DNA from: Pseudomonadota bacterium
GTDB taxonomy: Bacteria; Desulfobacterota; Desulfarculia; Desulfarculales; Desulfarculaceae
Length of the DNA: 54,742 bases
Reading direction: 5' to 3'
Assembly: GCA_018819925.1 (NCBI GenBank)
Contig: JAHJPG010000111.1
Span: 1 to 54,742, forward strand
Position numbers and translations under genes: made by a program
Notes under the pieces: model-generated
What the model saw: the letters and a program-made list of their open reading frames with translations, nothing else
Told to the model about the DNA's origin: nothing
Database searches by the model: none
Shown: positions 16,753 to 25,164 of the stretch, piece by piece
How the letters are laid out: every line of letters begins with the position of its first letter
Numbering within the stretch: the first letter of the stretch is position 1

Positions 16753-18618
16753 ATGTATCACGTCAAGCAAGCCGACATTGTAATCATCGGGTCCGGGGCC
16801 GCCGGCACCATGGCCGCCATCTATGCCCACCGGGTGGACCCCAAGCTGAAGGTGGTGGTCCTGGACAAGAGCAAGATGGATAGCTCCGGCGCGGCCGGGA
16901 GGGGCATGGACGCGCTCAACACCGTGGCCTTGCCGCCCAACAGCCAGCCCGAGGACGTGGTGGAACTGCTGACCAAGGTCACCGAAGGCGTCTTGGACCA
17001 ACGGGTGGCCCACCGCTTCGGAGAGATATGCCCCCGCATGGTGGCCGATTTGGAACAGATAATTGGCCGAGGCAAAGGCGATCTTTTTCCGGTGGATGAA
17101 AACGGCAACTACCGCCTTATGTACCTGCACCCCATCAACAAGCCGCTTTTGCTGCCCATGGACGGCGAGGAGATGAAGCGGGCCCTGGCCCACGCGGTGC
17201 GCCAGACCGGGGCCGAAATCCTGGAGCGGACCCCGGCCCTGCGCATTGTCACCGAGGACGGCAAGGTCTGCGGAGTCCTGGCCATGAACATCCGCACCGG
17301 CCATTACTACTACATCAAGACCAAGGCCGTCTGCCTGACCACCGGCGCGGCGGGACGCATGGGGCTGGCCAGCTCGGGGTATCTTGCGGGCACCTACGAA
17401 TTCCCCGGCTGCAGCGGCGACGGCTATGCCATGGCCTACGAGGCCGGGGCCGAGCTGGTGAACATGGAGTGCTTCCAGGCCAACACCTTGCTAAAGGATC
17501 ACCAGGGGCCTTCTTGCGGCTATGTGGCCGCGCCTCGCGGGGCCTACACCATAAACCCCTGGGATCAGCGCACCTGGAGCCATGGCTATTCCTCGGGCGA
17601 CAGCAAGATGGGTGTCTGGAAGCGCTTTGCCGAGGGCAAGGGGCCCCTCTACCTGAAAATGGACCACCTGCCCGAGGAGATGATCCAGATCATCGAGAAA
17701 ATCCAATGGGGCAACGAGCGCACCAGCCGCGGGTTGTTCCATAAGGGCCGCCGGCAGGATTACCGCCAGGCCGATGCGGTTGAACTGGCCTTTGCCGAGG
17801 AGATCGGGGTTTGCGGCGGGCACAGCAGCTCCGGAGTGCTCAGCGACGTCAAGGGGGCCACCAACCTGCCCGGCCTGTATGTGGCCGGCGACGTGGACGG
17901 CGGCCTGCCCCAATCCTACCTGGGCGGCGCCCTGGCCATGGGCGGGCTCATCGGCGAGGAAGCGGCCCACTTTGCCGGCGGAGCCATGGAGCCGCCCCAG
18001 CGCGGCGGGCTGAAGGCTTGGCTGCGCAAAGAGGCCGAGGCCTTTGAGGAGCCTCTGCGCCGCGAGGGCGGGCTACCCACCAGCCTGGTGGAATACAAGG
18101 CCCGCGTTCGGGTGCAGTATTACCTCAAGCCGCCCAAGAACCCGGTGTTCATGCAAAAGGCCGCCTGGTGGATGGAGCGCATCCGGCAAGAAGACCTGCC
18201 CCGCGTACAGGCGGTGGACCTGCACGACCTGCTCAAGGTGCAGGAGATCAAAAGCATCCTCACCGTGGGTGAAATGATGGCCCGCTCCAGCCTGTTCCGC
18301 GACGAGAGCCGCTGGGGATACCAGCACTGGCGCGCCGACCTGCCGGCCAAAAAGACGGAGTGGGAGCGCGCCTGGGTGGTCATCAAAAAGGGAGCGGACG
18401 GCGGCATGGAGGCCAGCAAGCGCCTGGTCCCGGAGTATCAGTGGGACTACCCAACGGCCATGGAATATGCATACCCGGAGTTGAAGTTTGATACCGGCCC
18501 CATGTTCCAAAAGGGGCCCGAATGGAAAAACCCGAGCGGCGACCCCTGGATGAAGCGTCACCTTGATGCGCAGGGCATGGACACCCCGCGCCGGTTCATG
18601 CCCAAGGAGGAGGACTAG
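16753..18618 (+). CDS. FAD-dependent fumarate reductase/AprA-like flavoprotein
   Basis: A 621-residue flavoprotein. The start is the ATG 2 bp after the tctA stop; a long open frame upstream lies inside tctA in another frame. The FAD dinucleotide motif IIGSGAAG (Gly13, Gly15, Gly18) opens the protein, with LDKSKMDSSGAAGRGMDAL and the late FAD motif GLYVAGDVDGG typical of the succinate dehydrogenase/fumarate reductase/adenylylsulfate reductase alpha family. An extended C-terminal helical domain resembles AprA. The next gene, 2 bp away, is a two-cluster ferredoxin, mirroring AprAB. In this context it is unlikely to be the main AprA of sulfate respiration. I infer a dedicated dehydrogenase or reductase for the carboxylate imported by TctCBA, functionally similar to tricarballylate dehydrogenase TcuA. 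Substrate unproven. Confidence 0.82.
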   Translation: MYHVKQADIVIIGSGAAGTMAAIYAHRVDPKLKVVVLDKSKMDSSGAAGRGMDALNTVALPPNSQPEDVVELLTKVTEGVLDQRVAHRFGEICPRMVADLEQIIGRGKGDLFPVDENGNYRLMYLHPINKPLLLPMDGEEMKRALAHAVRQTGAEILERTPALRIVTEDGKVCGVLAMNIRTGHYYYIKTKAVCLTTGAAGRMGLASSGYLAGTYEFPGCSGDGYAMAYEAGAELVNMECFQANTLLKDHQGPSCGYVAAPRGAYTINPWDQRTWSHGYSSGDSKMGVWKRFAEGKGPLYLKMDHLPEEMIQIIEKIQWGNERTSRGLFHKGRRQDYRQADAVELAFAEEIGVCGGHSSSGVLSDVKGATNLPGLYVAGDVDGGLPQSYLGGALAMGGLIGEEAAHFAGGAMEPPQRGGLKAWLRKEAEAFEEPLRREGGLPTSLVEYKARVRVQYYLKPPKNPVFMQKAAWWMERIRQEDLPRVQAVDLHDLLKVQEIKSILTVGEMMARSSLFRDESRWGYQHWRADLPAKKTEWERAWVVIKKGADGGMEASKRLVPEYQWDYPTAMEYAYPELKFDTGPMFQKGPEWKNPSGDPWMKRHLDAQGMDTPRRFMPKEED

Positions 18619-18620
18619 TC

Positions 18621-18863
18621 ATGAGTTTTATCAACGGTGTCCGTTACGGCGAGAAGGATTATTCCTGGCTGGATTTCGACCATGGGCGCTGCGTGCGCTG
18701 CGGCGTTTGCGTGGACATGTGCCCCATGGACGTGCTGCATTTCGGGGAGCATGGCTACCCCTACATGCGCTACCGCGACGACTGCTGGTATTGCGACGTA
18801 TGCACCTTCGTGTGCCCCCGCCAGGCCATAACCCTGACCGACGTGCCCTACCTGATCCGTTAG
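18621..18863 (+). CDS. Two-[4Fe-4S] ferredoxin, AprB-like partner
   Basis: An 80-residue ferredoxin with two complete cluster motifs: Cys24, 27, 30, 34 (CVRCGVCVDMCP) and Cys55, 58, 61, 65 (CWYCDVCTFVCP). It starts 2 bp after the flavoprotein and is surely its electron-transfer subunit. AprB of sulfate reducers is longer, with a C-terminal extension that is missing here, so this is a minimal version. Electrons from the flavoprotein would pass to a soluble carrier or to a membrane complex encoded elsewhere. It closes the IclR-TTT-redox block. Confidence 0.9.
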   Translation: MSFINGVRYGEKDYSWLDFDHGRCVRCGVCVDMCPMDVLHFGEHGYPYMRYRDDCWYCDVCTFVCPRQAITLTDVPYLIR

Positions 18864-19053
18864 GAGGATGGCCGGCGTTCCGCTGGCCGCGGACCAGGCG
18901 GAGGGGCTACGGGGGGATTTTTCCGGGAAGGAGCACCTCGGTTGAGCTGACGGCATCGCGTTGAACCAGGGTCGCGTCCTGACGCCCCTGGCGATCCGCC
19001 ATGATCATAAGCGGCAGGGGCGTCTTGACGGCGCATGAAAGCGTGAAACACAA

Positions 19054-19344
19054 ATGAGCAAGCAAGGCCAGCGATTTCGAGTAAAGGTCAAGGTGGTTTC
19101 GGTAACCCGCCCCTGTAACGCGGGCCACAGGGAGGGCGACGAAATCATCTTCGAATACAACCAGGTGGTGGGCAAAATATGCTTTGACTCCATGTGCTCA
19201 ATGATCGCCAAGGTCCACAGCCTGCGCTATGGAGCCCAGTTCCCCTGGTTGAAAGGCCCCCAAGCCCCGGCGCTTCACAGCTGTCCCGACCAAGGCAACG
19301 TGACCTTTGAGTTGAGCAGGGCCGTTGCGGGGGAGGGGGCCTGA
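19054..19344 (+). CDS. TIGR04076-family small Cys-containing protein
   Basis: A 96-residue protein resembling the TIGR04076 family of unknown function: an N-terminal RFRVKVKVVSVTRPCNAGHREGDE segment, a central CFDSMCSMIAK and the hallmark FPWLKGP followed by a HSCPDQGNVTFEL strand. Cysteines are at about 23, 46, 51 and 77. Members often sit near redox or metal enzymes in anaerobes. The start has no good ribosome-binding site (GAAACACAA upstream), so expression is uncertain. It stands alone between the ferredoxin gene and a stretch of gene remnants. Confidence 0.6.
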   Translation: MSKQGQRFRVKVKVVSVTRPCNAGHREGDEIIFEYNQVVGKICFDSMCSMIAKVHSLRYGAQFPWLKGPQAPALHSCPDQGNVTFELSRAVAGEGA

Positions 19345-19356
19345 TCTCTCGCAACT

Positions 19357-19584
19357 TTGCGTCTGGGCTTTGGCAACCGGGAGTTGGGCGCGGCTCTGTC
19401 CAGGATCGCCCCGCCGGGCATCAAAAACTTCTTTTTTGTCTGCGACGGCTCCGAGGCGGTGGAGTCGGCCATGAAACCTGCCCAACAGTCTTACGCCGGC
19501 CGTGATGAGCGGCAGCGGTTCAAGGTCATCTCCCGGCGCTGGGCGCTGGATGAGAAAAGATGCCTGCTTGATCGGCGAAACTAA
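19357..19584 (+). pseudogene. Class III aminotransferase fragment
   Basis: An in-frame stretch resembles the PLP-cofactor region of class III (omega) aminotransferases: KNFFFVCDGSEAVESAMKPA corresponds to the usual vFFvnSGSEAvE-A-KlA block, followed by RFKVISRR. About 63 residues match and then the frame runs into unrelated sequence and a TAA. Neither the N terminus nor the PLP-lysine half is present, so this is an inactive internal fragment. It suggests that a larger gene has been lost here. Confidence 0.6.
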
Positions 19585-19750
19585 AATGGGCTATTATGCT
19601 AAAAATCAAGATGATTGCGGTTTTTCCGGGGTGTTTTCAACGATAAATCGCTTTGATAGATTTGATAGAGATGTTATGAAGCCTTAGGATGCTGCCCAAC
19701 CGAGTAATGCGTGCATCGGGAGCATCAGAAGGCGCAAATCGGGGAAAGGG

Positions 19751-20206
19751 GCCCACGCCCCGGAGCTGGTCAGGGTTGGCGGCCCGGCGTTGGAGGGGCT
19801 GATATTTACCGCCCTGTTCAACCCGGCGGGGCCGGCCAACCCCACTGCGGTCCAGTTTTTCAATCTCTACGCCCCGGCCCTGAAACAGGGCAAGCTGGGC
19901 GAAGCCATGACCGCCTTCCAAACCCTGGGGGCGGACACCTATCTGGTGTCGCTGGACGCCTTCAAGCGGTCCGGAGCCTCCCAAGGGACCAAGCTCGAGG
20001 CCGCTTTGGCCAGCACCAAGGGCTTTGCCGGGGTCAGCGGCGGCATCAAAACCGGCCCGGACGGCAACGTCATAAAGAGCGTGACCGTCCTGAAGGTTAG
20101 GTGCGGCGAGTTGGCCTCGGTGACCACCATGAATCCTTCAAGGCCGCTGGCGTTCGTGCCCGGCTCCATGTGTCCAAGATATCCTTTGCAAGCTTTAGCG
20201 GGGTGA
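19751..20206 (+). pseudogene. Truncated LivK-like binding protein, C-terminal half
   Basis: From about 19751 the frame reads APELVRVGGPALEGLIFTAL and continues to VTTMNP, matching the last roughly 115 residues of branched-chain amino acid binding proteins such as the intact copy at 20211. There is no signal peptide and no N-terminal lobe. The normal stop after the terminal NP is also lost, so the frame reads on for about 20 more residues to the TGA just before the intact livK. This is a decayed paralogue directly upstream of the functional gene. Confidence 0.7.
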
Positions 20207-20210
20207 AGTC

Positions 20211-21326
20211 ATGAAAAGATTGTTGATGATGCTGGGCCTGGCGGCCCTGGTGCTGGGCGGGAGCGCGGCCCGAGCCAACGAGCCGGTGAAGCTGGGGGTG
20301 GTCTATCCCATGACCGGGCCGGCGGCGGTCTACGGCCAGAACGGGCTCCGGGGCCTCAAGCTGGCCCAGGAGCACCGCCCCACCGTCTTGGGCCGGCCGG
20401 TGAAGCTTTTCATCGCGGACAACAAGTCCGACAAGGTGGAGGCCTCCAACGCGGCCAACCGGGTGATCCAGAAGGACGAGGTATGCGCCCTCATCGGCTG
20501 CCTGACCTCCTCCAACACCATGGCCGCCGCGCCGGTGGCCGAAAAGGCCGGGGTGCCCATGCTCAGTCCCTGGGCCACCAACCCCCTGGCCACCCAGGGC
20601 AAAAAAAACATCTTCCGCATCTGTTTCATCGATCCCTTCCAGGGGGCGGTGGCCGCCAAGTTCGCCCGGGACAACTTGAAAGCCAAGAGCGCCGCTCTGA
20701 TGATCGACATTAGCCAGGACTACTGCGTGGGCATCGCCGGGTTTTTTGAGCGGGCCTTCACCAAGCTGGGGGGCAAGGTGGTCTTGAAGACCCACTACAA
20801 CACCGGCGACCAGGACTTCAGCGCCCAGTTGGGAGCCATCCAGGCGGCCAAACCGGACATCATCTACATGCCCGGCTACTTCACCGAGGATGCGCTCATC
20901 GCCCGCCAGGCCCGGGAGCTGGGCCTGAAGCAGCCGCTCTTGTCCGGCGACGCGGCCCAGGCCGACGAGCTGATCAAGATCGGCGGCCCGGCGGTGGAGG
21001 GGCTGTACTTCACCACCCACTTCGACGAGCAGGGGGTGACCACCGCCAGCGGCAAGCGCTTCGTGGCGGCCTATCGCAAGGCTTACAAGGAGGCCCCGGA
21101 CTCGGTGAGCGCTCTGAGCTATGACGCCTACAACGCCCTGCTGGACGCCATGGAGCGGGCCGGCTCCATTGAACCGGCCAAGGTGGTCCCCGCCCTGGAG
21201 CAGACCAAGGACTTTCAAGGGGTCACCGGGGTGCTGACCCTGGTCAACCACAACGCGATCAAGCCGGCGGTGCTCCTGCAGGTCAAAGACGGCAAATTCG
21301 CCTACGTGGCCACGGTCAACCCCTAG
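20211..21326 (+). CDS. livK: Branched-chain amino acid-type ABC transporter substrate-binding protein
   Basis: A 371-residue periplasmic binding protein (Peripla_BP_6 family). The signal peptide is MKRLLMMLGLAALVLGGSAA with cleavage near ARA-NEPVKLG. The mature domain opens with LGVVYPMTGPAAVYGQNGLRG and has the two-lobe layout, with IIYMPGYFTEDALIARQARELG and a C-terminal VKDGKFAYVATVNP. AGCGGGGTGA precedes the ATG. It heads the complete KHMGF transporter. These systems import branched-chain amino acids, but many relatives take aromatic acids, amides or urea; the ligand is unresolved. Confidence 0.93.
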   Translation: MKRLLMMLGLAALVLGGSAARANEPVKLGVVYPMTGPAAVYGQNGLRGLKLAQEHRPTVLGRPVKLFIADNKSDKVEASNAANRVIQKDEVCALIGCLTSSNTMAAAPVAEKAGVPMLSPWATNPLATQGKKNIFRICFIDPFQGAVAAKFARDNLKAKSAALMIDISQDYCVGIAGFFERAFTKLGGKVVLKTHYNTGDQDFSAQLGAIQAAKPDIIYMPGYFTEDALIARQARELGLKQPLLSGDAAQADELIKIGGPAVEGLYFTTHFDEQGVTTASGKRFVAAYRKAYKEAPDSVSALSYDAYNALLDAMERAGSIEPAKVVPALEQTKDFQGVTGVLTLVNHNAIKPAVLLQVKDGKFAYVATVNP

Positions 21327-21341
21327 ACCGACGGAGGCGAC

Positions 21342-21647
21342 ATGGGCGCGCTACTGTGTTCGGCCCTGGCCCTGGCTCTGTTGCTGGCTCCTCCGGCCGC
21401 CTCGGCCGCCGAGGTGATCAAGATCGGCGGCCCGGCGGTGGAGGGGATGTTCCTCACCACCCACTTCGACGAGGAGGGGGTGACCACCCCGGCGGGCCGG
21501 CGCTACGCGGCCGAGTACCGCCGTAAGTTCGCCAAGGCCCCCGACGCCCTGTGGGCCCTGGGTTACGACGCCTACAACGTGGTCCTAGACGCCATCGCCA
21601 CCATCAAGCAAGGCCGCTTCAAATACGTGACCACGGTGAAGCCGTGA
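21342..21647 (+). pseudogene. Internally deleted mini-LivK (signal peptide fused to C-terminal lobe piece)
   Basis: A 101-residue open frame with a good GGAGGCGAC ribosome-binding site and an apparently working signal peptide (about 1-22, cleaved after ASAA). It then jumps directly to VIKIGGPAVEGMFLTTHFDE, which matches the intact livK at about 20972-21040 nearly base for base. A second gap removes about 35 residues between YNVVLDAIA and KQGRFKYVTTVKP. Most of both ligand-binding lobes is missing, so it cannot bind substrate like LivK. It remains in frame with a clean stop, which may mean it is still made and secreted. Most likely a deletion derivative of a tandem livK duplicate. Confidence 0.75.
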
Positions 21648-21685
21648 TCCGGCCCTGTTCATCCCTCCCGCTGGAGTAGCACAGC

Positions 21686-22573
21686 ATGGACGCCGCCCAG
21701 CTCACCCAGCAGATGATAAACGGCCTGACCCTGGGCAGCCTCTACGCCCTGATCGCCATCGGCTACACCATGGTCTACGGCATCCTGCGCCTGATCAACT
21801 TCGCCCACGGCGACGTGCTCATGGTGGGCTGCTACTTCGCCTGGTTCGGGGCGGTGCAGTTCGGCCTGCCTTGGTGGGTGGCCCTGATGGGCTCCATGGC
21901 CCTCACCGCCGCCCTGGGGGTGCTCATCGACCAGGGGGCCTACCGCCCCCTGCGCCGCGCGCCGCGCATCAGCGCGCTCATCACCGCCATCGGGGTGAGC
22001 TTCTTCTTGGAGAACCTGGGCCTGGTGGTCTTCGGAAGCCGGCCCAAGGCCTTTGCCCGCCCGGAGATCTTCAACCACATCTACCAGTGGGGCGAGGTGC
22101 GGGTGCTCTCGCTGTCCATCTGGGTGCCCATCCTCACGGCGGTGATCCTGGCCGGGCTGTTGTTGTTCATCCACCGCACCCGCACGGGCATGGCCATGCG
22201 GGCCCTCAGCCGCGACCTGGTCACGGTGCAGCTCATGGGCATCGACCCCAACCGCATCGTGGCCGCCACCTTCGCCTTGGGCAGCGCCCTGGCCGCAGCC
22301 GGCGGCGTCTTCTGGGCCATGAAATACCCCCAGATCAATCCGCTCATGGGCGTGCTGCCCGGACTCAAGGCCTTCGTGGCCGCGGTGCTGGGCGGCATCG
22401 GCAACGTCACCGGGGCCATGCTGGGCGGGCTCCTGTTGGGCATGACCGAGATAATGCTGGTGGCGCTGCTCCCGGAGCTGGCCGGCTACCGCGACGCTCT
22501 GGCCTTCATTCTGCTCATCGCCATCCTCATCTTCCGGCCGTCCGGCATAATGGGCCAGGAGCTGCCCGAGTGA
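21686..22573 (+). CDS. livH: ABC transporter permease, LivH family
   Basis: A 295-residue inner-membrane permease with about eight transmembrane segments. LivH signatures are present: TLGSLYALIAIGYTMVYGILRLINFAHGD at the N terminus and the EAA-like cytoplasmic loop around GIDPNRIVAATFALGSALAAAGG. The gene follows the mini-LivK by 38 bp and overlaps livM by 4 bp (GTGA), showing translational coupling. It forms one half of the heterodimeric membrane channel with LivM. Confidence 0.95.
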   Translation: MDAAQLTQQMINGLTLGSLYALIAIGYTMVYGILRLINFAHGDVLMVGCYFAWFGAVQFGLPWWVALMGSMALTAALGVLIDQGAYRPLRRAPRISALITAIGVSFFLENLGLVVFGSRPKAFARPEIFNHIYQWGEVRVLSLSIWVPILTAVILAGLLLFIHRTRTGMAMRALSRDLVTVQLMGIDPNRIVAATFALGSALAAAGGVFWAMKYPQINPLMGVLPGLKAFVAAVLGGIGNVTGAMLGGLLLGMTEIMLVALLPELAGYRDALAFILLIAILIFRPSGIMGQELPE

Positions 22574-23661
22574 ACCTCAGGGACCTGCTGAAGCCGGGGC
22601 CCCTGCCGCCCGCCATTCAGAGCCGGCGGCGCGACACCCTGCTGACCATCGGAGCCTGTGTGCTCACCGCCGTGGGGCTGTGGCTGCTTCAGGCCCACAC
22701 TTCGGGCTACGTGGTGCATATGGCCTGCGTGGGAGCCCTGTTCGCCACCCTGGCGGTGAGCTACAACCTGATCAACGGGGTCACCGGCCAGTTTTCCCTA
22801 GAGCCCAACGCCTTCGTGGCCTGCGGGGCATACGTCACCGCCCTGCTCACCCTGTCGCCGGCCGAAAAAGAGGCTTCCTTCATCCTGGAGCCTCTCATCT
22901 GGCCGTTGAGCGCCTTTTCCATCCCCCTGCTGCCCGCCCTGGTCATCGCCGGCCTGCTCACCGCGCTCATGGCCTTTTTCATGGGCTTCCCGGTCTTCCG
23001 GGTGCGGGGCGACTACCTGGCCATCGTCACCCTGGGCTTCGGCGAGGTGATTCGGGTGGTGGCCAACAACGCCCAGAGCGTGACCAACGGCCCCCTGGGG
23101 CTGAAGGGCATCCCCCACCTGACCAACCTGTGGTGGTCGTGGGGGCTGCTGGCGGTGTGCCTGTTTTGCATAGTGCGCCTGGTGCACTCCTCCTACGGCC
23201 GGGCCCTCAAGGCCATCCGCGAGGACGAGACCGCCGCCGAGGCCATGGGCATCAACGCCTTTTGGCACAAGATGCTGGCCTTCACCCTGAGCGCCTTTTT
23301 CGAGGGCGTGGCCGGCGGGCTGCTGGCCCATCTCATCACCACCATCAGCCCCAGCCTGTTCACCTTCTTCCTCACCTTCAACCTGCTTATCATCATCGTG
23401 GTGGGCGGCCTGGGCTCCACCACCGGGGCGGTGCTGGCCGCCTTTTTGTTCACCTTCGGCGGGGAGTGGCTGCGGGTGGTGGAGGAGCCCACGCGGCTGT
23501 TGGGCTGGGACATCCCGGGCATCCCCGGCATGCGCATGGTCATCTTCAGCCTGATCCTGGTGGGGGTTATGATCTTCCTGCGGCGGGGCATCCTTGGCCG
23601 CCACGATTTCACCTGGCGCTGGATCATCGCCGTGCTGGGGCGGGGGAGAACCCGCTCATGA
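22570..23661 (+). CDS. livM: ABC transporter permease, LivM family
   Basis: A 363-residue permease starting at the GTG that overlaps the livH stop; an upstream in-frame extension lies inside livH. It has a hydrophilic N-terminal tail of about 25 residues, then about nine transmembrane segments. LivM signatures include LAVSYNLINGVTGQFSL, FRVRGDYLAIVTLGFGEVIR, GRALKAIREDETAAEAMGIN and VVGGLGSTTGAVLAA. It overlaps livG by 4 bp (ATGA). Membrane partner of LivH. Confidence 0.95.
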   Translation: MNLRDLLKPGPLPPAIQSRRRDTLLTIGACVLTAVGLWLLQAHTSGYVVHMACVGALFATLAVSYNLINGVTGQFSLEPNAFVACGAYVTALLTLSPAEKEASFILEPLIWPLSAFSIPLLPALVIAGLLTALMAFFMGFPVFRVRGDYLAIVTLGFGEVIRVVANNAQSVTNGPLGLKGIPHLTNLWWSWGLLAVCLFCIVRLVHSSYGRALKAIREDETAAEAMGINAFWHKMLAFTLSAFFEGVAGGLLAHLITTISPSLFTFFLTFNLLIIIVVGGLGSTTGAVLAAFLFTFGGEWLRVVEEPTRLLGWDIPGIPGMRMVIFSLILVGVMIFLRRGILGRHDFTWRWIIAVLGRGRTRS

Positions 23662-24464
23662 GCGGCCTCCTCCTGCAGGCAACGGACCTCACGGTGCGCT
23701 TCGGCGGGCTGACCGCGGTGGACGCGGTCCGGATCGGCATTCCCCCGGGCCAACTGGCCGGGCTCATCGGTCCCAACGGGGCGGGCAAGACCACCTGCTT
23801 CAATCTGTTCACCGGGCGCATCCGTCCCAGCGGGGGGAAGCTCGAGTTCGCCGGGCGCCCCATCGTGGGCCTCAGGCCCAGCCGCATCAATCAGATGGGC
23901 ATGGCCCGCACCTTCCAGAACATCCGCCTGTTCGGCGAGTTGAGCGTGTTGGAAAACGTGCTGGTGGGCTTCCACGGCGGGCTCAAGAGCAATTTCCTCT
24001 CGGCCATCCTGCGCCTGCCGGGCTATGTGGCTCAAGAGCGGCGCATGCACCGGCGAGCCGGGGAGATCCTGGAGCTGGTGGGGCTCACCCGCCTGCGCGA
24101 CGAGCCGGCCGGCAGCCTGGCCTACGGCCAGCAGCGCCTGTTGGAGATCGCCCGGGCCCTGGCCACCGGGCCTCGGCTGCTGCTTCTTGACGAGCCGGCG
24201 GCGGGCATGAACCCCCAGGAAACCGCCGGCCTGGCCAGCCTGGTGCGCCGTTTGCGCGATGAACTGGGCATCACCGTGCTGCTCATAGAGCACGACATGC
24301 GCTTCGTTATGAAACTGTGCGAACACCTGACCGTGCTGGACCACGGCCGGGTAATCGCCCGGGGAACGCCGCAACAGGTGCAGAGCGACCCGGCGGTGAT
24401 CCAGGCCTACTTGGGGGCAGGCGAACCGGAAGGCATTGACGATGACCGCGCCACCGATGCTTGA
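23658..24464 (+). CDS. livG: ABC transporter ATP-binding protein, LivG family
   Basis: A 268-residue ATPase starting at the ATG overlapping the livM stop. Walker A is GPNGAGKT (about 38-45), the signature loop is SLAYGQQRLLEIARAL (a usual LivG variant of LSGGQ), Walker B is LLLLDEPAAG, and the H-loop is LIEHDMRFV. The LivG-specific insert between Walker A and the signature (ARTFQNIRLF onwards) is present. Its 3' end overlaps the start of livF by about 23 bp. It energises uptake together with LivF. Confidence 0.95.
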   Translation: MSGLLLQATDLTVRFGGLTAVDAVRIGIPPGQLAGLIGPNGAGKTTCFNLFTGRIRPSGGKLEFAGRPIVGLRPSRINQMGMARTFQNIRLFGELSVLENVLVGFHGGLKSNFLSAILRLPGYVAQERRMHRRAGEILELVGLTRLRDEPAGSLAYGQQRLLEIARALATGPRLLLLDEPAAGMNPQETAGLASLVRRLRDELGITVLLIEHDMRFVMKLCEHLTVLDHGRVIARGTPQQVQSDPAVIQAYLGAGEPEGIDDDRATDA

Positions 24465-25164
24465 AGTCAACGGCCTGACCGTGCGCTACGGGGGCATCAC
24501 CGCCATCAGGTCGGTGGATATCAAGGTGCGGCGCGGCGAGATCGTCACCCTGGTGGGAGCCAACGGGGCGGGCAAGTCCACCCTGCTGGGGGCCATCAGC
24601 GGGCTCATCAAACCGGCGGCGGGCTCCATCGTCTACCAGGGAAAAGAGGTGGCCGGGGTCCAGGCCCACCGCTTGTCGCGGCAGGGGCTGATCTTGGTGC
24701 CCGAGGGCCGCCGCATCTTTATCAACCTCAGCGTCCGGGAGAACCTCATCCTGGGCGGCTACTTCCGGAGCCGCGACGCCGAGTTCGGCAGGGACCTGGA
24801 GCGGGTCTTGGCCACCTTCCCCCGTCTGGCCGAGCGGGCGGGACAGCCGGCGGGCACCCTCAGCGGCGGCGAGCGTCAGATGTTGGCCCTGGGCCGCGGG
24901 CTCATGGGCCGGCCCAAGTTGATGATGCTCGACGAACCCTCCCTGGGCCTGGCCCCCCTGCTGGTGGCCGAGGTGTTCAAGGTGATCCGGCGCATCCACA
25001 AGCAAGGGGTCACCGTGCTGCTGGTGGAGCAGAACGCCGCCGCCGCCCTGGGCATCGCCGACCGGGCCTATGTGCTGGAGACCGGCCGGGTGGTGCTCTC
25101 GGGCCCGGGCCGGGAGCTGGCCGCCGACGGCCGGGTGCAGCGGGCCTACCTGGGCATGGAATAG
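24442..25164 (+). CDS. livF: ABC transporter ATP-binding protein, LivF family
   Basis: A 240-residue ATPase, last gene of the transporter operon. I prefer the ATG at 24442 over a TTG two codons earlier because GGAAGG lies 8 bp upstream. Walker A is GANGAGKST, the signature is TLSGGERQMLALGRGLM, Walker B is LMMLDEPSLGLAP, and the H-loop region reads LLVEQNAAAAL, where the His is replaced by Asn as is usual in LivF. The family motif VPEGRRIFINLSVRENL is intact. It pairs with LivG. A short GC hairpin follows the stop. Confidence 0.95.
   Translation: MTAPPMLEVNGLTVRYGGITAIRSVDIKVRRGEIVTLVGANGAGKSTLLGAISGLIKPAAGSIVYQGKEVAGVQAHRLSRQGLILVPEGRRIFINLSVRENLILGGYFRSRDAEFGRDLERVLATFPRLAERAGQPAGTLSGGERQMLALGRGLMGRPKLMMLDEPSLGLAPLLVAEVFKVIRRIHKQGVTVLLVEQNAAAALGIADRAYVLETGRVVLSGPGRELAADGRVQRAYLGME

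Noticed and set aside
18864-19053. Minus-strand frame with protein-like end between ferredoxin and TIGR04076 genes
   Set aside because: Short, no start signals and no family I can name; could be a remnant but not supportable.
20097-21251. 384-codon minus-strand frame antisense to livK
   Set aside because: Shadow of the functional binding-protein gene; no family resemblance.
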